Of a stretch of 64,000 bases of DNA, positions 1-8,601 are shown piece by piece. Below the pieces are notes generated by a model. It was not told the DNA's origin, ran no database searches, and saw nothing but the letters and a program-made list of their open reading frames with translations. A program made the position numbers and the translations under genes. Origin of the DNA: Chromatiaceae bacterium (GTDB taxonomy: Bacteria > Pseudomonadota > Gammaproteobacteria > Chromatiales > Chromatiaceae). The DNA is taken from the NCBI GenBank assembly GCA_024235255.1, contig JACKMT010000003.1, positions 558,001 to 622,000 on the forward strand, in the 5' to 3' direction. Positions within the stretch are counted from its first letter, which is position 1. Each line of letters begins with the position of its first letter.

Positions 1-308
1 TGGGCTGAAGGGGTTAAGGCTGATATTTGGCGGATATACCCGTCGAGTGGGTATTTACCGCCTCCGGTACCCTTAGCGACCGGCTCCAGGGGGAACTTTA
101 GATTTTTTTCCGGCCCGCTGAGCCCTGTGCTCAATCAGCATTGCTGCCGATATATGTAGCTGCGCCGATGAGGTATACGCCGTGCGGAGTTTCCGGACGC
201 ACATGCATGCAGATAGGGAGAAATTAGTCAAGCGAAGACATTTAAGGTTTTCGAGCCGATGCCGATGTAAATGACATCTCGATCCTGCGACCAGACCTGA
301 ATAACCTT
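1..308. other. structured non-coding stretch upstream of fliS
   Basis: I see no convincing coding sequence here. The first 110 bases can fold. GGCGG at 29-33 pairs with CCGCC at 58-62, and ATACCC at 36-41 pairs with GGGTAT at 49-54, around a 7-base loop. A second stem pairs CCGGT at 64-68 with ACCGG at 79-83, followed by a T run at about 103-109. The arrangement resembles a structured leader or a small RNA with a terminator, but I do not recognise a known family. In most relatives fliD lies upstream of fliS; no FliD C-terminus is visible before the window edge. Confidence 0.35.
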
Positions 309-329
309 GTGAAGATTCTAAGGAACACC

Positions 330-752
330 ATGAATAGATCCAGAATTAACAGTGCGCTCTCCCAATACAACAATGTCAGTGTCACAGGAGGCGTGGAGGA
401 TGCGACGCCGCACCGACTAATCCAGATGCTGATGGAAGGTGCGCTGGACAAGATAGCGACGGCAAAAGGACATATGCTGCACCACAACCTGGCGGAGAAA
501 GGCCGGCATATCAGCTGGGCCATCTCCATTATCGGTGGTCTGCAGAATAGCCTGGACATGAAGGCCGGCGGCGAGATTTCGGCTAATCTCGACAATCTTT
601 ATGATTATATGATTCGCCGTCTCGGACAGGCAGGTGCCAGCAACGACCCGGCGATTCTGGACGAAGTCTCTATTCTTCTCATTGAGGTGAAGTCTGCCTG
701 GGACGTGCTCCCCAAGCAGCTCGCATCTGATAGCAGACAGGCGGCTTCCTGA
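330..752 (+). CDS. fliS: flagellar export chaperone FliS
   Basis: FliS is a cytoplasmic chaperone that holds flagellin monomers unfolded until they are exported through the flagellar type III system. The 140-residue product has the family length and hallmarks: a short disordered N-terminus with a YNNVSV-type segment, the strongly conserved ATPHRLIQML stretch near residue 28, and a four-helix bundle including GRHISWAISIIGGLQ. I chose the ATG at 330 because AAGGA lies 5 bases upstream; an in-frame GTG at 309 lacks a ribosome-binding site. It is followed 56 bp later by a FliT-like gene, the usual flagellar chaperone pair. Confidence 0.9.
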   Translation: MNRSRINSALSQYNNVSVTGGVEDATPHRLIQMLMEGALDKIATAKGHMLHHNLAEKGRHISWAISIIGGLQNSLDMKAGGEISANLDNLYDYMIRRLGQAGASNDPAILDEVSILLIEVKSAWDVLPKQLASDSRQAAS

Positions 753-808
753 GCGACAGTTCCGCTCAATGAAGGAACTTAACTCTAGACAATAATTCCA
801 TGGTTTGA

Positions 809-1141
809 ATGGATCGTTCAGTGCCTGACAGTGCATCTCTGCTGACAAGTATCGTACGCCTCACCCAGGAGATGCGGCAGTGCGCGCTGGATTCCGAGTG
901 GGAATCCGTACAGGATAAAGAGCTGCAGCGGCAGGCGTTGATCGAGCGCTGTTTCCCGTTGGACGACTCCTTTGCCAACCCGGCATATGCGTTCGAAACA
1001 ATCCGGGAAATAATTGAACTGGACCGTTCGGTCATGTCGATGGCGGCGTTCACCAGGGAAACGATTGAAGCCGGCGTCAGTAAAATAAAACTGGGCCGCC
1101 AGGCGACGCAGGCATACACCAGCGTGGAGATTGGCGGTTAA
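809..1141 (+). CDS. FliT-like flagellar chaperone
   Basis: A 110-residue, mostly helical, charged protein directly after fliS, the position usually held by fliT. FliT proteins chaperone the filament cap FliD and can modulate flagellar gene expression. Sequence conservation in this family is low, so the call rests on size, predicted helices (for example EMRQCALDSEWESVQ and LQRQALIERCF, typical of a FliT N-terminal helix pair) and the neighbour. The stop codon overlaps the stop of the convergent membrane-protein gene by 4 bases. The alternative is an unrelated small helical protein of the flagellar locus. Confidence 0.65.
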   Translation: MDRSVPDSASLLTSIVRLTQEMRQCALDSEWESVQDKELQRQALIERCFPLDDSFANPAYAFETIREIIELDRSVMSMAAFTRETIEAGVSKIKLGRQATQAYTSVEIGG

Positions 1142-1956
1142 CCGGCAGCTTTATTGAGCACCAGCTCAAGCACGAATTTGCTGCCGAAATAGGCGAGCAT
1201 CAGCACCACGAAGCCCGTCAGCGTCCAGATCAGTGCCTTCTGGCCGCGCCATCCCGACTTGAATCTACCCCAAAGCAGGGATCCGAAGACAATCCAGGCG
1301 GCAATTGAAAGTACTGTCTTGTGCGCCAGCCGCTGGGCGAACATATCCTCGAGAAACATAAAACCGCTCAGCAGGGCGATAGTGAGCAGTACAAAACCAG
1401 CCCCGATCATTTCGAACAGCAACGCCTCCATCGTCTGCAGCGGCGGCAGGGAGCGGATAAACCCGCCAGGATGGCGATGGCGCAGGTGGTGGTCCTGAAC
1501 TGCGAGCAAAATCGCCTGAACACTTGCCATCGCCAGCAGGCTGTAGGCCAGCAGTGAGATCAATACATGGACACGCAGTCCCCAGGGCGCTGCCGCGGAG
1601 AGGAAGTGCGAGGTGTGAAAGCGGATGGCCAGGATGATCATCACTGCCGCCAGCGGAAAGAGCAGAATTGCCAGATTCTCCACCGGTTTGGATATGGCTG
1701 AAATCAGCAGCAGCAGCAGGATAGTCCAGGTTACCAGAGCGCCTGCGTCGAAGAACCCTAAATTGATGCCTGCGTTAGTGAACAGCTGCTGATAGAGAAA
1801 AATCCCGTGCAGCAGCACACCGGCAAATCCCAGCGCGATACCGACCGGACGGGGGATTTTTGCTGCCGAACTGCTCCGAAACAGCCGCATTGCAATAACA
1901 ACGGTGCCGGCGACATAACAGGCTATGGCGAGGAGTGCGGAAATCGTGCTGGTCAT
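1138..1956 (-). CDS. CcsA/YpjD-type inner-membrane protein
   Basis: An integral membrane protein of about 272 residues with eight or so hydrophobic segments, related to the cytochrome c assembly protein family (CcsA/ResC, PF01578) in the YpjD branch. The conserved WGLRVHVLISLLAYSLLA segment contains the family's histidine-bearing helix. YpjD itself has no firmly established biochemical role; relatives handle haem at the periplasmic face. In many gammaproteobacteria ypjD sits divergent from ffh, exactly as here, which supports orthology. The start chosen (MTSTIS, 1956) removes 21 hydrophilic residues that would precede the first membrane helix if translation began at 2019. Confidence 0.8.
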   Translation of the reverse strand: MTSTISALLAIACYVAGTVVIAMRLFRSSSAAKIPRPVGIALGFAGVLLHGIFLYQQLFTNAGINLGFFDAGALVTWTILLLLLISAISKPVENLAILLFPLAAVMIILAIRFHTSHFLSAAAPWGLRVHVLISLLAYSLLAMASVQAILLAVQDHHLRHRHPGGFIRSLPPLQTMEALLFEMIGAGFVLLTIALLSGFMFLEDMFAQRLAHKTVLSIAAWIVFGSLLWGRFKSGWRGQKALIWTLTGFVVLMLAYFGSKFVLELVLNKAAG

Positions 1957-2108
1957 GTGGCAGGATGTTCTCATAACTAAGGTGAAGCTGGAAAGTGGTA
2001 TAGCGTCGTGGAGTTGCATTGGGACTCCGCAGGGTTCGCGCCCTTTGGGTGGTACTACTATAATGGCTGCAGTTAGGCGTTTCGGAGCTATCGGGGTACG
2101 GATAAAGC

Positions 2109-3491
2109 ATGTTCGACAATCTGACAGATCGACTGGGTAGTGCGCTCAATAAACTGCGCGGGCAGGGCCGGCTGAGCGAAGAGAATATCAAGGAGACCAT
2201 GCGCGAGGTGCGCATGGCGCTGCTTGAGGCAGACGTTGCTTTGCCGGTGGTTCGCTCCTTCATCGAGCAGGTGAAGGAGAAGGCGTTGGGCGAAGAGGTG
2301 TTGAAGAGCCTGACACCGGGCCAGGTGCTGATCAAGATCGTCAATGATGAGCTGGTTAAAGTCATGGGCGAGGCCAATGAGCGCCTGAACCTTGCAGCTC
2401 AACCCCCGGCCGTGGTGCTGATGGCCGGCCTGCAGGGATCGGGTAAGACGACCAGCGTGGCCAAGCTGGCCCGCTGGCTGCAGCAGACGCAGAAAAAGTC
2501 GGTCATGGTGGTCAGTTGCGATGTCTATCGACCGGCAGCGATCGACCAGCTGCGAACCTTGGCCGCCGAGGTTGGTGCCGATTTCTTCGCCAGCACGCCC
2601 GAGCAGAAACCCTCGGAGATCGCCGCCGCCGCGCTGGCGCAGGCGCGCAGACAGTTCAAGGATGTGCTGATCGTCGATACCGCCGGCCGTCTGCACGTGG
2701 ATGAGCAGATGATGGGTGAGATCAAGCAGCTGCATGCGGGAATCAAGCCGGTTGAAACCCTGTTCGTGGTCGATAGTATGACGGGCCAGGATGCCGCCAA
2801 TACCGCCAAAGCATTCAACGACGCGCTGCCGCTGACCGGGGTTGTGCTGACTAAGACCGATGGCGATGCCCGCGGCGGTGCCGCCCTCTCCATTCGTCAA
2901 ATTACCGGCAAGCCGATCAAATTCCTCGGTGTCGGTGAAAAGAGTGATGCGCTTGAGCCCTTTCATCCGGAGCGCATGGCATCGCGAATTCTGGGAATGG
3001 GGGATGTGCTCACGCTGGTGGAAGAGGTGCACCGCAAGGTGGACCATGGCAAGGCTGAGCAGCTGGCGAAAAAACTGCAGGCCGGAAAAGGGTTCGACCT
3101 GTCGGATTTCCGGGATCAGATGGAGCAGATGGCGAGAATGGGGGGTATGAGTTCGTTGATGGATAAGCTGCCCGGGATGGGGGAGATTCCGGATCACGTC
3201 AAAGGGCAGGTAAACGACAAAGAGATCCATCGCACCATTGCCATTATCAACTCAATGACACCACAGGAGCGGCGTTTTCCCGGTATTATCAAAGGTGCGC
3301 GAAAGCGGCGCATTGCCCTCGGTTCCGGGACCCAGGTGCAGGAGATCAACAAACTGCTCAAGCAGTTTGCCCAAATGCAGAAGATGATGAAGCGCATGAA
3401 GGGCAGTGGCGGCATAGCGAAAATGATGCGCAGTCTGAAGGGCAGAATGGGTGGTGCGGGTGGTATGCCACCGGGCGGTTTCCCCTTTTAA
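2109..3491 (+). CDS. ffh: signal recognition particle protein Ffh
   Basis: Ffh is the GTPase and signal-peptide-binding subunit of the bacterial signal recognition particle; with 4.5S RNA and FtsY it targets nascent inner-membrane proteins to SecYEG. The 460-residue protein shows the N domain (residues 1-85), the G domain with P-loop GLQGSGKTTS (about 101-110), the DTAGR G3 motif and TKTDGDARGG, and a methionine-rich M domain at the C-terminus with many Met residues in the last 150 positions. Length matches E. coli Ffh (453). It precedes the rpsP operon and appears to have its own terminator. Confidence 0.97.
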   Translation: MFDNLTDRLGSALNKLRGQGRLSEENIKETMREVRMALLEADVALPVVRSFIEQVKEKALGEEVLKSLTPGQVLIKIVNDELVKVMGEANERLNLAAQPPAVVLMAGLQGSGKTTSVAKLARWLQQTQKKSVMVVSCDVYRPAAIDQLRTLAAEVGADFFASTPEQKPSEIAAAALAQARRQFKDVLIVDTAGRLHVDEQMMGEIKQLHAGIKPVETLFVVDSMTGQDAANTAKAFNDALPLTGVVLTKTDGDARGGAALSIRQITGKPIKFLGVGEKSDALEPFHPERMASRILGMGDVLTLVEEVHRKVDHGKAEQLAKKLQAGKGFDLSDFRDQMEQMARMGGMSSLMDKLPGMGEIPDHVKGQVNDKEIHRTIAIINSMTPQERRFPGIIKGARKRRIALGSGTQVQEINKLLKQFAQMQKMMKRMKGSGGIAKMMRSLKGRMGGAGGMPPGGFPF

Positions 3492-3497
3492 GAAAAT

Positions 3498-3540
3498 CAG
3501 GGCTAAAGGTTCTGACTTGAAATCCTCGGCCCTGTTTTTC
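3498..3540 (+). terminator. probable Rho-independent terminator of ffh
   Basis: CAGGGC at 3498-3503 pairs with GCCCTG at 3529-3534, followed directly by TTTTT. The loop is long (25 bases), so efficiency is uncertain, but the position just after the ffh stop codon is right. Confidence 0.55.
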
Positions 3541-3649
3541 CTTCTCAAAGGGCTTCACATTTTTCCGATATAGCGTACAATGCCCCGTTTACCTCCTGCC
3601 GGCTGGTCGGCGCGGTGGTGCCTGACAGATTTAAAGACAAGGGTTAGAC

Positions 3650-3910
3650 ATGGTATCGATTCGCCTATCAAGGACGGGCGCCAAAAAGCGGCCGTTTTAT
3701 CACATTGTTGCAACTGACAGCCGCAGATCAGGTGATGGTGCCTGTCTTGAGCGCCTGGGGTTTTTTAACCCGGTAGCGATCGGAGGCGAGGAGCGGCTGA
3801 AGATCGACAGCGAGCGGGTGGCGTACTGGATTTCAACCGGTGCTCAAGCCAGCGATCGGGTTACGCAATTGATTAAGGAAGCCGCCAAGGCAGCCACTGT
3901 TGCGGCCTGA
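3650..3910 (+). CDS. rpsP: 30S ribosomal protein S16
   Basis: Small-subunit ribosomal protein S16, which binds 16S rRNA and helps order the 5' domain during assembly. The 86-residue product starts MVSIRLSRTGAKKRPFYHIV, the universal S16 N-terminus, and includes the GFFNPVA segment. It is the first gene of the conserved rpsP-rimM-trmD-rplS operon, with 16 bp to the rimM start used here. The spacing of about 160 bp from ffh, containing a terminator, implies its own promoter. Confidence 0.97.
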   Translation: MVSIRLSRTGAKKRPFYHIVATDSRRSGDGACLERLGFFNPVAIGGEERLKIDSERVAYWISTGAQASDRVTQLIKEAAKAATVAA

Positions 3911-3926
3911 CCGGCAACTGGCGTAA

Positions 3927-4490
3927 GTGCTGCCGGGATCCGCTCAGGTGACCTCCGGTAAACCCGTTTCGACAGCTGCGCAATCCGCTGACCGGGAGGG
4001 GCTTGTTAAGCTGGGTCGGATCTCTGGTCTGTTTGGTGTACGCGGCTGGGTAAAGGTCTTCTCAGACACATCGCCGCGGACCAATATTCTGCACTACCCC
4101 TGCTGGCATTTGTGTGTGGCAGGTGCGTGGACTACGCATAAACTCCTGGAAGGTCACGCTCAGGGAAAGGGGGTGGTAGCCTTGTTGGAAGGTTTGACGG
4201 ACCGAGATCAGGCGGCTCAGTGGCTGGACGCCGAGATTGCGGTGCCGCGCGATCAGCTGCCGGCTGCGGGGGCAGACGAATACTACTGGACTGATCTGGA
4301 GGGAACTCGGGTCAGCACGCTGGAAGGAGTCGAACTGGGCAGGTTGGAAAGCCTGTTTTCAACAGGATCGAACGATGTGATGGTAGTACAAGGGGATCGC
4401 GAGAGATTGATCCCTTTTATCGACGGTACGGTGATTGAGGTTGATCTGGTTCAGGGTAGGGTTACGGTTGATTGGGACCCTAAGTTCTGA
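3927..4490 (+). CDS. rimM: ribosome maturation factor RimM
   Basis: RimM binds S19 and the head of the 30S subunit during late assembly. The product has the N-terminal RimM beta-barrel (VKLGRISGLFGVRGWVKVFS, about residues 27-46) and the C-terminal PRC barrel with the EYYWTDL motif and a GSNDVMVV strand. The listed GTG start gives 187 residues; a second GTG at 3948 would remove seven residues and is equally possible. The first 25 residues are not conserved in the family. The gene lies between rpsP and trmD in the classical operon, with 8 bp to trmD. Confidence 0.93.
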   Translation: MLPGSAQVTSGKPVSTAAQSADREGLVKLGRISGLFGVRGWVKVFSDTSPRTNILHYPCWHLCVAGAWTTHKLLEGHAQGKGVVALLEGLTDRDQAAQWLDAEIAVPRDQLPAAGADEYYWTDLEGTRVSTLEGVELGRLESLFSTGSNDVMVVQGDRERLIPFIDGTVIEVDLVQGRVTVDWDPKF

Positions 4491-4498
4491 GTGCCACC

Positions 4499-5242
4499 AT
4501 GCGCTTCGACGTGGTGACACTGTTTCCGGAGATGTTTCAATCGATGCTGGGTCATGGCGTTACCGGCCGGGCATTCGAGCGGGGGCTGGCGGAGCTGGTG
4601 CTCTGGAACCCGCGCGACTATGCAAGGGATGTGCACCGGACGGTGGACGATCGCCCCTATGGCGGAGGACCCGGAATGGTGATGAAGCCGGAGTCGCTGC
4701 TGGCGGCAGTCGAGGATGCCAAAGCGGAGGTGCCGGCGTCCATGGTGGCATATTTGAGCCCTCAGGGACGTGTATTCAACCAGCGGGTTGCGGGCAAAAT
4801 GGCCGAACGGCAAGGGGTCATTCTCATTGCCGGCCGGTATGAAGGGATCGATGAGCGTGTCGTCAGCCGGTGCGTCGACGAAGAGTGGTCGATCGGCGAT
4901 TACGTGCTGAGCGGCGGTGAACTGCCGGCCTTGGTGCTGATTGACACTGTAGTGCGGCTGCTCCCCGGGGTGCTCGGCGACGAGGACTCGGCGCAGCAGG
5001 ACTCCTACATGGACGGGCTGCTGGATTGTCCGCACTATACACGCCCGGAGATTTTTGACGGTGAGGCGGTACCTCCCGTATTGCTGAGTGGCGATCATGA
5101 AGCGATACGCCGCTGGCGGTTGCAGCAGTCGCTGGGGCGGACTTGGCTGCGGCGGCCGGAGTTGTTGCAGGATCGGGGCTTGAGTGCCGAAGAGCAGATT
5201 TTATTAGATGAATTTATCCGGGCGCAGGCAGACGCCGGTTGA
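4499..5242 (+). CDS. trmD: tRNA (guanine-N1)-methyltransferase TrmD
   Basis: TrmD methylates N1 of G37 next to the anticodon of tRNAs such as tRNA-Leu(UAG), preventing +1 frameshifting. The 247-residue protein has the SPOUT trefoil-knot signature: the YLSPQGRVFNQ strand, the IAGRYEGIDERV segment, and the SIGDYVLSGGELPAL knot loop that binds S-adenosylmethionine. The catalytic-region aspartate is in LGDEDSAQQDSY. It starts 8 bp after rimM and its 3' end lies just before the rplS ribosome-binding site, so coupling of translation is likely. Confidence 0.97.
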   Translation: MRFDVVTLFPEMFQSMLGHGVTGRAFERGLAELVLWNPRDYARDVHRTVDDRPYGGGPGMVMKPESLLAAVEDAKAEVPASMVAYLSPQGRVFNQRVAGKMAERQGVILIAGRYEGIDERVVSRCVDEEWSIGDYVLSGGELPALVLIDTVVRLLPGVLGDEDSAQQDSYMDGLLDCPHYTRPEIFDGEAVPPVLLSGDHEAIRRWRLQQSLGRTWLRRPELLQDRGLSAEEQILLDEFIRAQADAG

Positions 5243-5261
5243 TAAACAGGAGCAAATGACC

Positions 5262-5606
5262 ATGAACAAGATAATCCAGGAGCTTGACGACGAGCAGATG
5301 GGCCGTGAGGTTCCGGAATTCAGCCCCGGCGATATCGTGGTAGTCCAGGTAAAGGTAAGAGAGGCAGACCGTGTGCGTCAACAGGCCTTCGAAGGCGTGG
5401 TAATCGCGAAAAAGAATCGTGGCCTCAACTCATCCTTTACCGTTCGCAAGATATCGAATGGCGAAGGCGTCGAGCGCGTGTTCCAGACTTATAGTCCGTT
5501 GGTGGCCGAAATAAAGGTCAAGCGTCGCGGCGATGTGCGCCGGGCGAAGCTCTACTATCTGCGCGGCCGCACCGGCAAGGCGGCCAGAATCAGAGAGAAG
5601 CTTTGA
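5262..5606 (+). CDS. rplS: 50S ribosomal protein L19
   Basis: Large-subunit protein L19, located at the 30S-50S interface. The sequence MNKIIQELDDEQM and the FSPGDIVVVQVKV and RAKLYYLRGRTGKAARI stretches are diagnostic. I chose the ATG at 5262 because AGGAG ends 9 bases upstream; an ATG at 5256 is too close to it and an in-frame ATG at 5208 lies within trmD. The resulting 114 residues match E. coli L19 (115). It is the last gene of the operon and is followed by a strong terminator. Confidence 0.97.
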   Translation: MNKIIQELDDEQMGREVPEFSPGDIVVVQVKVREADRVRQQAFEGVVIAKKNRGLNSSFTVRKISNGEGVERVFQTYSPLVAEIKVKRRGDVRRAKLYYLRGRTGKAARIREKL

Positions 5607-5634
5607 TCTCTGTTTACGGATCAGACCATAAACG

Positions 5635-5663
5635 ACACCCCGCCATGGCGGGGTGTTTTGTTT
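5635..5663 (+). terminator. Rho-independent terminator of the rpsP-rplS operon
   Basis: A perfect GC-rich hairpin, ACACCCCGCC pairing with GGCGGGGTGT, is followed by TTTTGTTT. It lies 29 bp after the rplS stop codon. Confidence 0.92.
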
Positions 5664-5703
5664 CTGCTGCCGGCTTCCAGCTGCTTTGAGGGCAGATTAG
5701 GGT

Positions 5704-7140
5704 ATGACGGCGACACTCTACTGGCATGACTACGAAACCTGGGGCACTGATCCGGCCAGGGACTGGCCGGCCCAGTTTGCCGGTGTCCGCACCAATGAAG
5801 ATCTTGCAGTAATTGGCAAGCCGCTTTCGATTTACTGTTATCCCGCGGACGATATGTTGCCGCAGCCTGAGGCATGCATGGTGACCGGAATAACGCCCCA
5901 GCAGGCGCGTGCCGAAGGCGTCATCGAAGCAGAGTTTTTCCGCCTGATCCACGAACAGTTGGCGCGCCCTGGCAGTTGCGGAGTCGGATATAACAGTATC
6001 CGTTTCGACGACGAAGTGACACGCTTCGGCCTTTACCGCAATTTTTTCGATCCCTACGCCCGAGAGTGGCAAAACGGAAACTCCCGCTGGGATATCATTG
6101 ATATGGTTCGCCTGACTCACGCATTGAGGCCTGATGGGATCGAATGGCCCAGACATGAGGATGGTACGCCCAGTTTCCGGTTGGAACAGCTGACAGCGGC
6201 TAACGGCATTGCCCACGAAGAGGCGCATGATGCGCTGGCGGATGTCTTTGCGACGCTAGCGGTGGCACGTTTGATCAAACTGAGCCAGCCCAAGCTGTTC
6301 GACTATCTTTTTCAGCTGCGCGACAAGCGGCAGGTTGCCAAACTGCTGAATCTGCACGCTATGCAGCCGGTCCTGCATGTCTCTTCGCGGTACCCGGCAG
6401 AGCGGGGTTGCATCGCGATGGTGGTGCCGGTGGCTATGCATCCGGTCAACAACAATGGCGTCATCGTATTCGATCTAGCGTACCCGCCCGAACCGCTGTT
6501 GAGTTTGAGCGTCGAAGAGATATCCAAGCGCCTTTTCACACCGCGTAATGAGCTGCCGGAGGGAGTCGAACGAATTCCGCTCAAGACCATTCATCTGAAT
6601 AAAAGCCCGGTAGTAGTGCCGATGAATACACTCACCGAACAAGCCGCGGAACGGTGGGGCATAGATGTTGCCGGGAGTGAGCAACACCTGCGCAGCCTAA
6701 GGCGCGCGAGCGGGCTTTCCCGGAAGGTTCGGCAGGTGCATTCGGGGAGCGCCTACGAGCCTCCTTTGGACCCGGACCTGAATCTCTACAGCGGCGGTTT
6801 TTTCAGTTCGGCAGACCGGCAGAAAATGGATCGCATCAGGGAGATGCCGCCGGAATCCTTGGGGTCCCTCGATTTAACTTGGGATGATGCCCGACTGCCG
6901 GAGATGTTGTTTCGCTACCGGGCGCGCAACTGGCCCGGTACGCTGTCAAAAACCGAACGCCGCCGTTGGGATGAGTTTCGTTTTGACCGGCTTAAGAGTC
7001 CCGGGGGCGGCAGTAGCATTACGCTTGGAGAGTACCGTCTGAGGCTGGCACGGCTGATGGTCAGCCCCGACAATAACGACCAAAGCAGGGCTGTTTTGTC
7101 GCAGCTGGCCGACTGGCCGGATGCGATCGGCATAAAATAA
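5704..7140 (+). CDS. sbcB: exonuclease I (exodeoxyribonuclease I)
   Basis: SbcB degrades single-stranded DNA 3' to 5' and acts in mismatch repair and recombination. The 478-residue product matches the family length. The DnaQ-like exonuclease core carries the first acidic motif in YWHDYETWG (Asp and Glu near residues 9-11), the second in GYNSIRFDDEV, and the third in the HEEAHDALADVFAT helix with the catalytic His and Asp. The SH3-like and helical C-terminal domains fill the rest. It stands alone on the plus strand, just behind the rplS terminator. Confidence 0.95.
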   Translation: MTATLYWHDYETWGTDPARDWPAQFAGVRTNEDLAVIGKPLSIYCYPADDMLPQPEACMVTGITPQQARAEGVIEAEFFRLIHEQLARPGSCGVGYNSIRFDDEVTRFGLYRNFFDPYAREWQNGNSRWDIIDMVRLTHALRPDGIEWPRHEDGTPSFRLEQLTAANGIAHEEAHDALADVFATLAVARLIKLSQPKLFDYLFQLRDKRQVAKLLNLHAMQPVLHVSSRYPAERGCIAMVVPVAMHPVNNNGVIVFDLAYPPEPLLSLSVEEISKRLFTPRNELPEGVERIPLKTIHLNKSPVVVPMNTLTEQAAERWGIDVAGSEQHLRSLRRASGLSRKVRQVHSGSAYEPPLDPDLNLYSGGFFSSADRQKMDRIREMPPESLGSLDLTWDDARLPEMLFRYRARNWPGTLSKTERRRWDEFRFDRLKSPGGGSSITLGEYRLRLARLMVSPDNNDQSRAVLSQLADWPDAIGIK

Positions 7141-7228
7141 GTCCCCTGTTTCGTTGTCCCGGATGGATAAAATGTGGCGTGCCTGCGCTGCTCTCGGAAA
7201 AATTACACGCTGAATAGTCAATGCAGAG

Positions 7229-7513
7229 CTACTCGTTGATCCATCCCTGCAGTGCTTCAATCAACGCCTTGGCCTGGGCGGCGCTGGAGATGTTGAACTT
7301 CGATTTGGCGAGGTATTCGCCGTTGCGCTTTTGGTAGCGGCGGATACTGTATTTCTCCGGGCTATATTCACCCTTACTCCGGTTCCACTCCTGATATCTG
7401 AACATTACCGTGGACCAGGCACCTTTTGAGAGAATCACCTTGTCCAGCTCTTTTACGACATCAATGCCGTCTTCGGTGTAGTTGATCGTCAATTCGTCTA
7501 CGTTGGATGCCAT
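7229..7513 (-). CDS. conserved hypothetical protein, 94 aa
   Basis: A compact soluble protein of 94 residues with no signal peptide. The central stretch, running from WSTVMFRYQEWN to SIRRYQKRNGEYLAKSKFN, has alternating hydrophobic and basic residues suggesting a beta-sheet followed by one helix (QAKALIEALQGWI). This layout is reminiscent of PC4-like single-stranded nucleic-acid-binding folds, but that is a guess from pattern only. No functional partner is evident: sbcB lies convergent on one side and a 340-bp gap on the other. The composition looks like a genuine protein. Confidence 0.7.
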   Translation of the reverse strand: MASNVDELTINYTEDGIDVVKELDKVILSKGAWSTVMFRYQEWNRSKGEYSPEKYSIRRYQKRNGEYLAKSKFNISSAAQAKALIEALQGWINE

Positions 7514-7854
7514 TTATTTCGCCTTAAATCTGTAAGTGGGTCTCCATCCCGCGGGTAAAATCCCTTGTTTGCGGAAAGGGGTGTTTGTGGGTGGGCACTG
7601 GTTACAGCCTGGTCGTTTAGCGAGGCTCTGTTACTGCGCGGTTTCCCTCCCACGAACACGCCGATCGGGGAAGCGAAAGGTAACAGAAGATGAGATCTGC
7701 TGCCAATGGAAGTTAAATCTCAATCTATCGATTCAGAAATACCTTGCCGTATGCAGTGGGGGAGATACCATGAGGATTCAAAAGGGGAGTAATTTCTTTC
7801 TCCCTATCGGTCGTCAGTGGGGTTTAGTGCCTTAATGACGATCTAACCTTAATT
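7514..7854. other. intergenic gap without a supported gene
   Basis: No convincing gene. A plus-strand reading frame across most of it has a composition unlike a protein. Near the 3' end a ribosome-binding-site-like GGGGAGA precedes an ATG at 7771 that opens only 21 codons, and GGGAG/CTCCC at about 7785-7805 can pair without a T run. Promoters for the minus-strand 94-aa gene should lie here. Confidence 0.4.
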
Positions 7855-8511
7855 TCAGGGTTCGATCTTTGCGCCATGGCGTTGCAATAAGCGGATGATA
7901 TCTTCATCGCCCTTCTCCGTAGCCAGATACAAGGGCGAAGTTCCTGTTTTGTCCCGCTTGTTGGGATCGGCGCCTTGGCCGATAAGGTATTTGATCAGTA
8001 CTCGATCAGCGGTGTTTATGGCCTGGATCAGCGGGGTATGGCCTTCGTTGTCCAGGTGATTGACGTCTGCACCCAGCGAGTTTAGCAAGCGAAAGACATC
8101 GCGGTCTGTGACATGATTTTCCACAGCGGCAAACAGCAGCCGGTTTGCGTCGTAAGCAGCTCCTTTTTTGATGAGGAAATCAGCCACTTGAGTTTTTCCC
8201 GCCATCATGGCGATATGCAGGGGTGAATGGCTGTTCCTGTCGAGGCCATTAATATCGGCGCCGTTTTCCACTAGCAGCCGGATAACAACCTGCTCTCCCT
8301 GCTCTGCCGCCACATGCAGCGGTTGACGGCCGTCGACGTCCACTTGATTAATATCGGTGCCCCACCCGATATGCCGCTGGATCTGGTCAATGTCGCCTCG
8401 TTGAACCGCCAAATAGAGGCTGAGCGTGGGTTTGTCCGCACTGTCACAGGCTGCAAGCAGCGACACGATTACAATCACCTGCGCAACTTTTTTCAGGATA
8501 CTATGCATCAT
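7855..8511 (-). CDS. ankyrin-repeat lipoprotein
   Basis: A secreted lipoprotein of about 218 residues. The N-terminus (MMHSILKK, hydrophobic core, then LLAAC) is a lipobox signal peptide, so the mature protein should be anchored by its cysteine in the envelope. The remainder is made of about six ankyrin repeats, visible as recurrent PLHVAA, PLHIAM, PLIQAI and PLYLAT helices each followed by a GAD-type turn. Ankyrin repeats mediate protein-protein contacts; the partner is unknown. A much longer upstream extension of the reading frame is not used, because the signal peptide defines the start. It is divergent from the small membrane protein at 8602. Confidence 0.85.
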   Translation of the reverse strand: MMHSILKKVAQVIVIVSLLAACDSADKPTLSLYLAVQRGDIDQIQRHIGWGTDINQVDVDGRQPLHVAAEQGEQVVIRLLVENGADINGLDRNSHSPLHIAMMAGKTQVADFLIKKGAAYDANRLLFAAVENHVTDRDVFRLLNSLGADVNHLDNEGHTPLIQAINTADRVLIKYLIGQGADPNKRDKTGTSPLYLATEKGDEDIIRLLQRHGAKIEP

Positions 8512-8601
8512 CTTGCAGATGGTAAAACGCGCATCAGCAACTCTGCAAGGGATTAACGACACGGTGCACCGAACTCCAGCGGCATGGTATGGTACTGCGC
8601 C

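Noticed and set aside
7536..7835. 99-codon plus-strand frame in the gap after the 94-aa gene
   Set aside because: Composition is unlike a protein, no ribosome-binding site, and it covers the expected promoter of the minus-strand gene.
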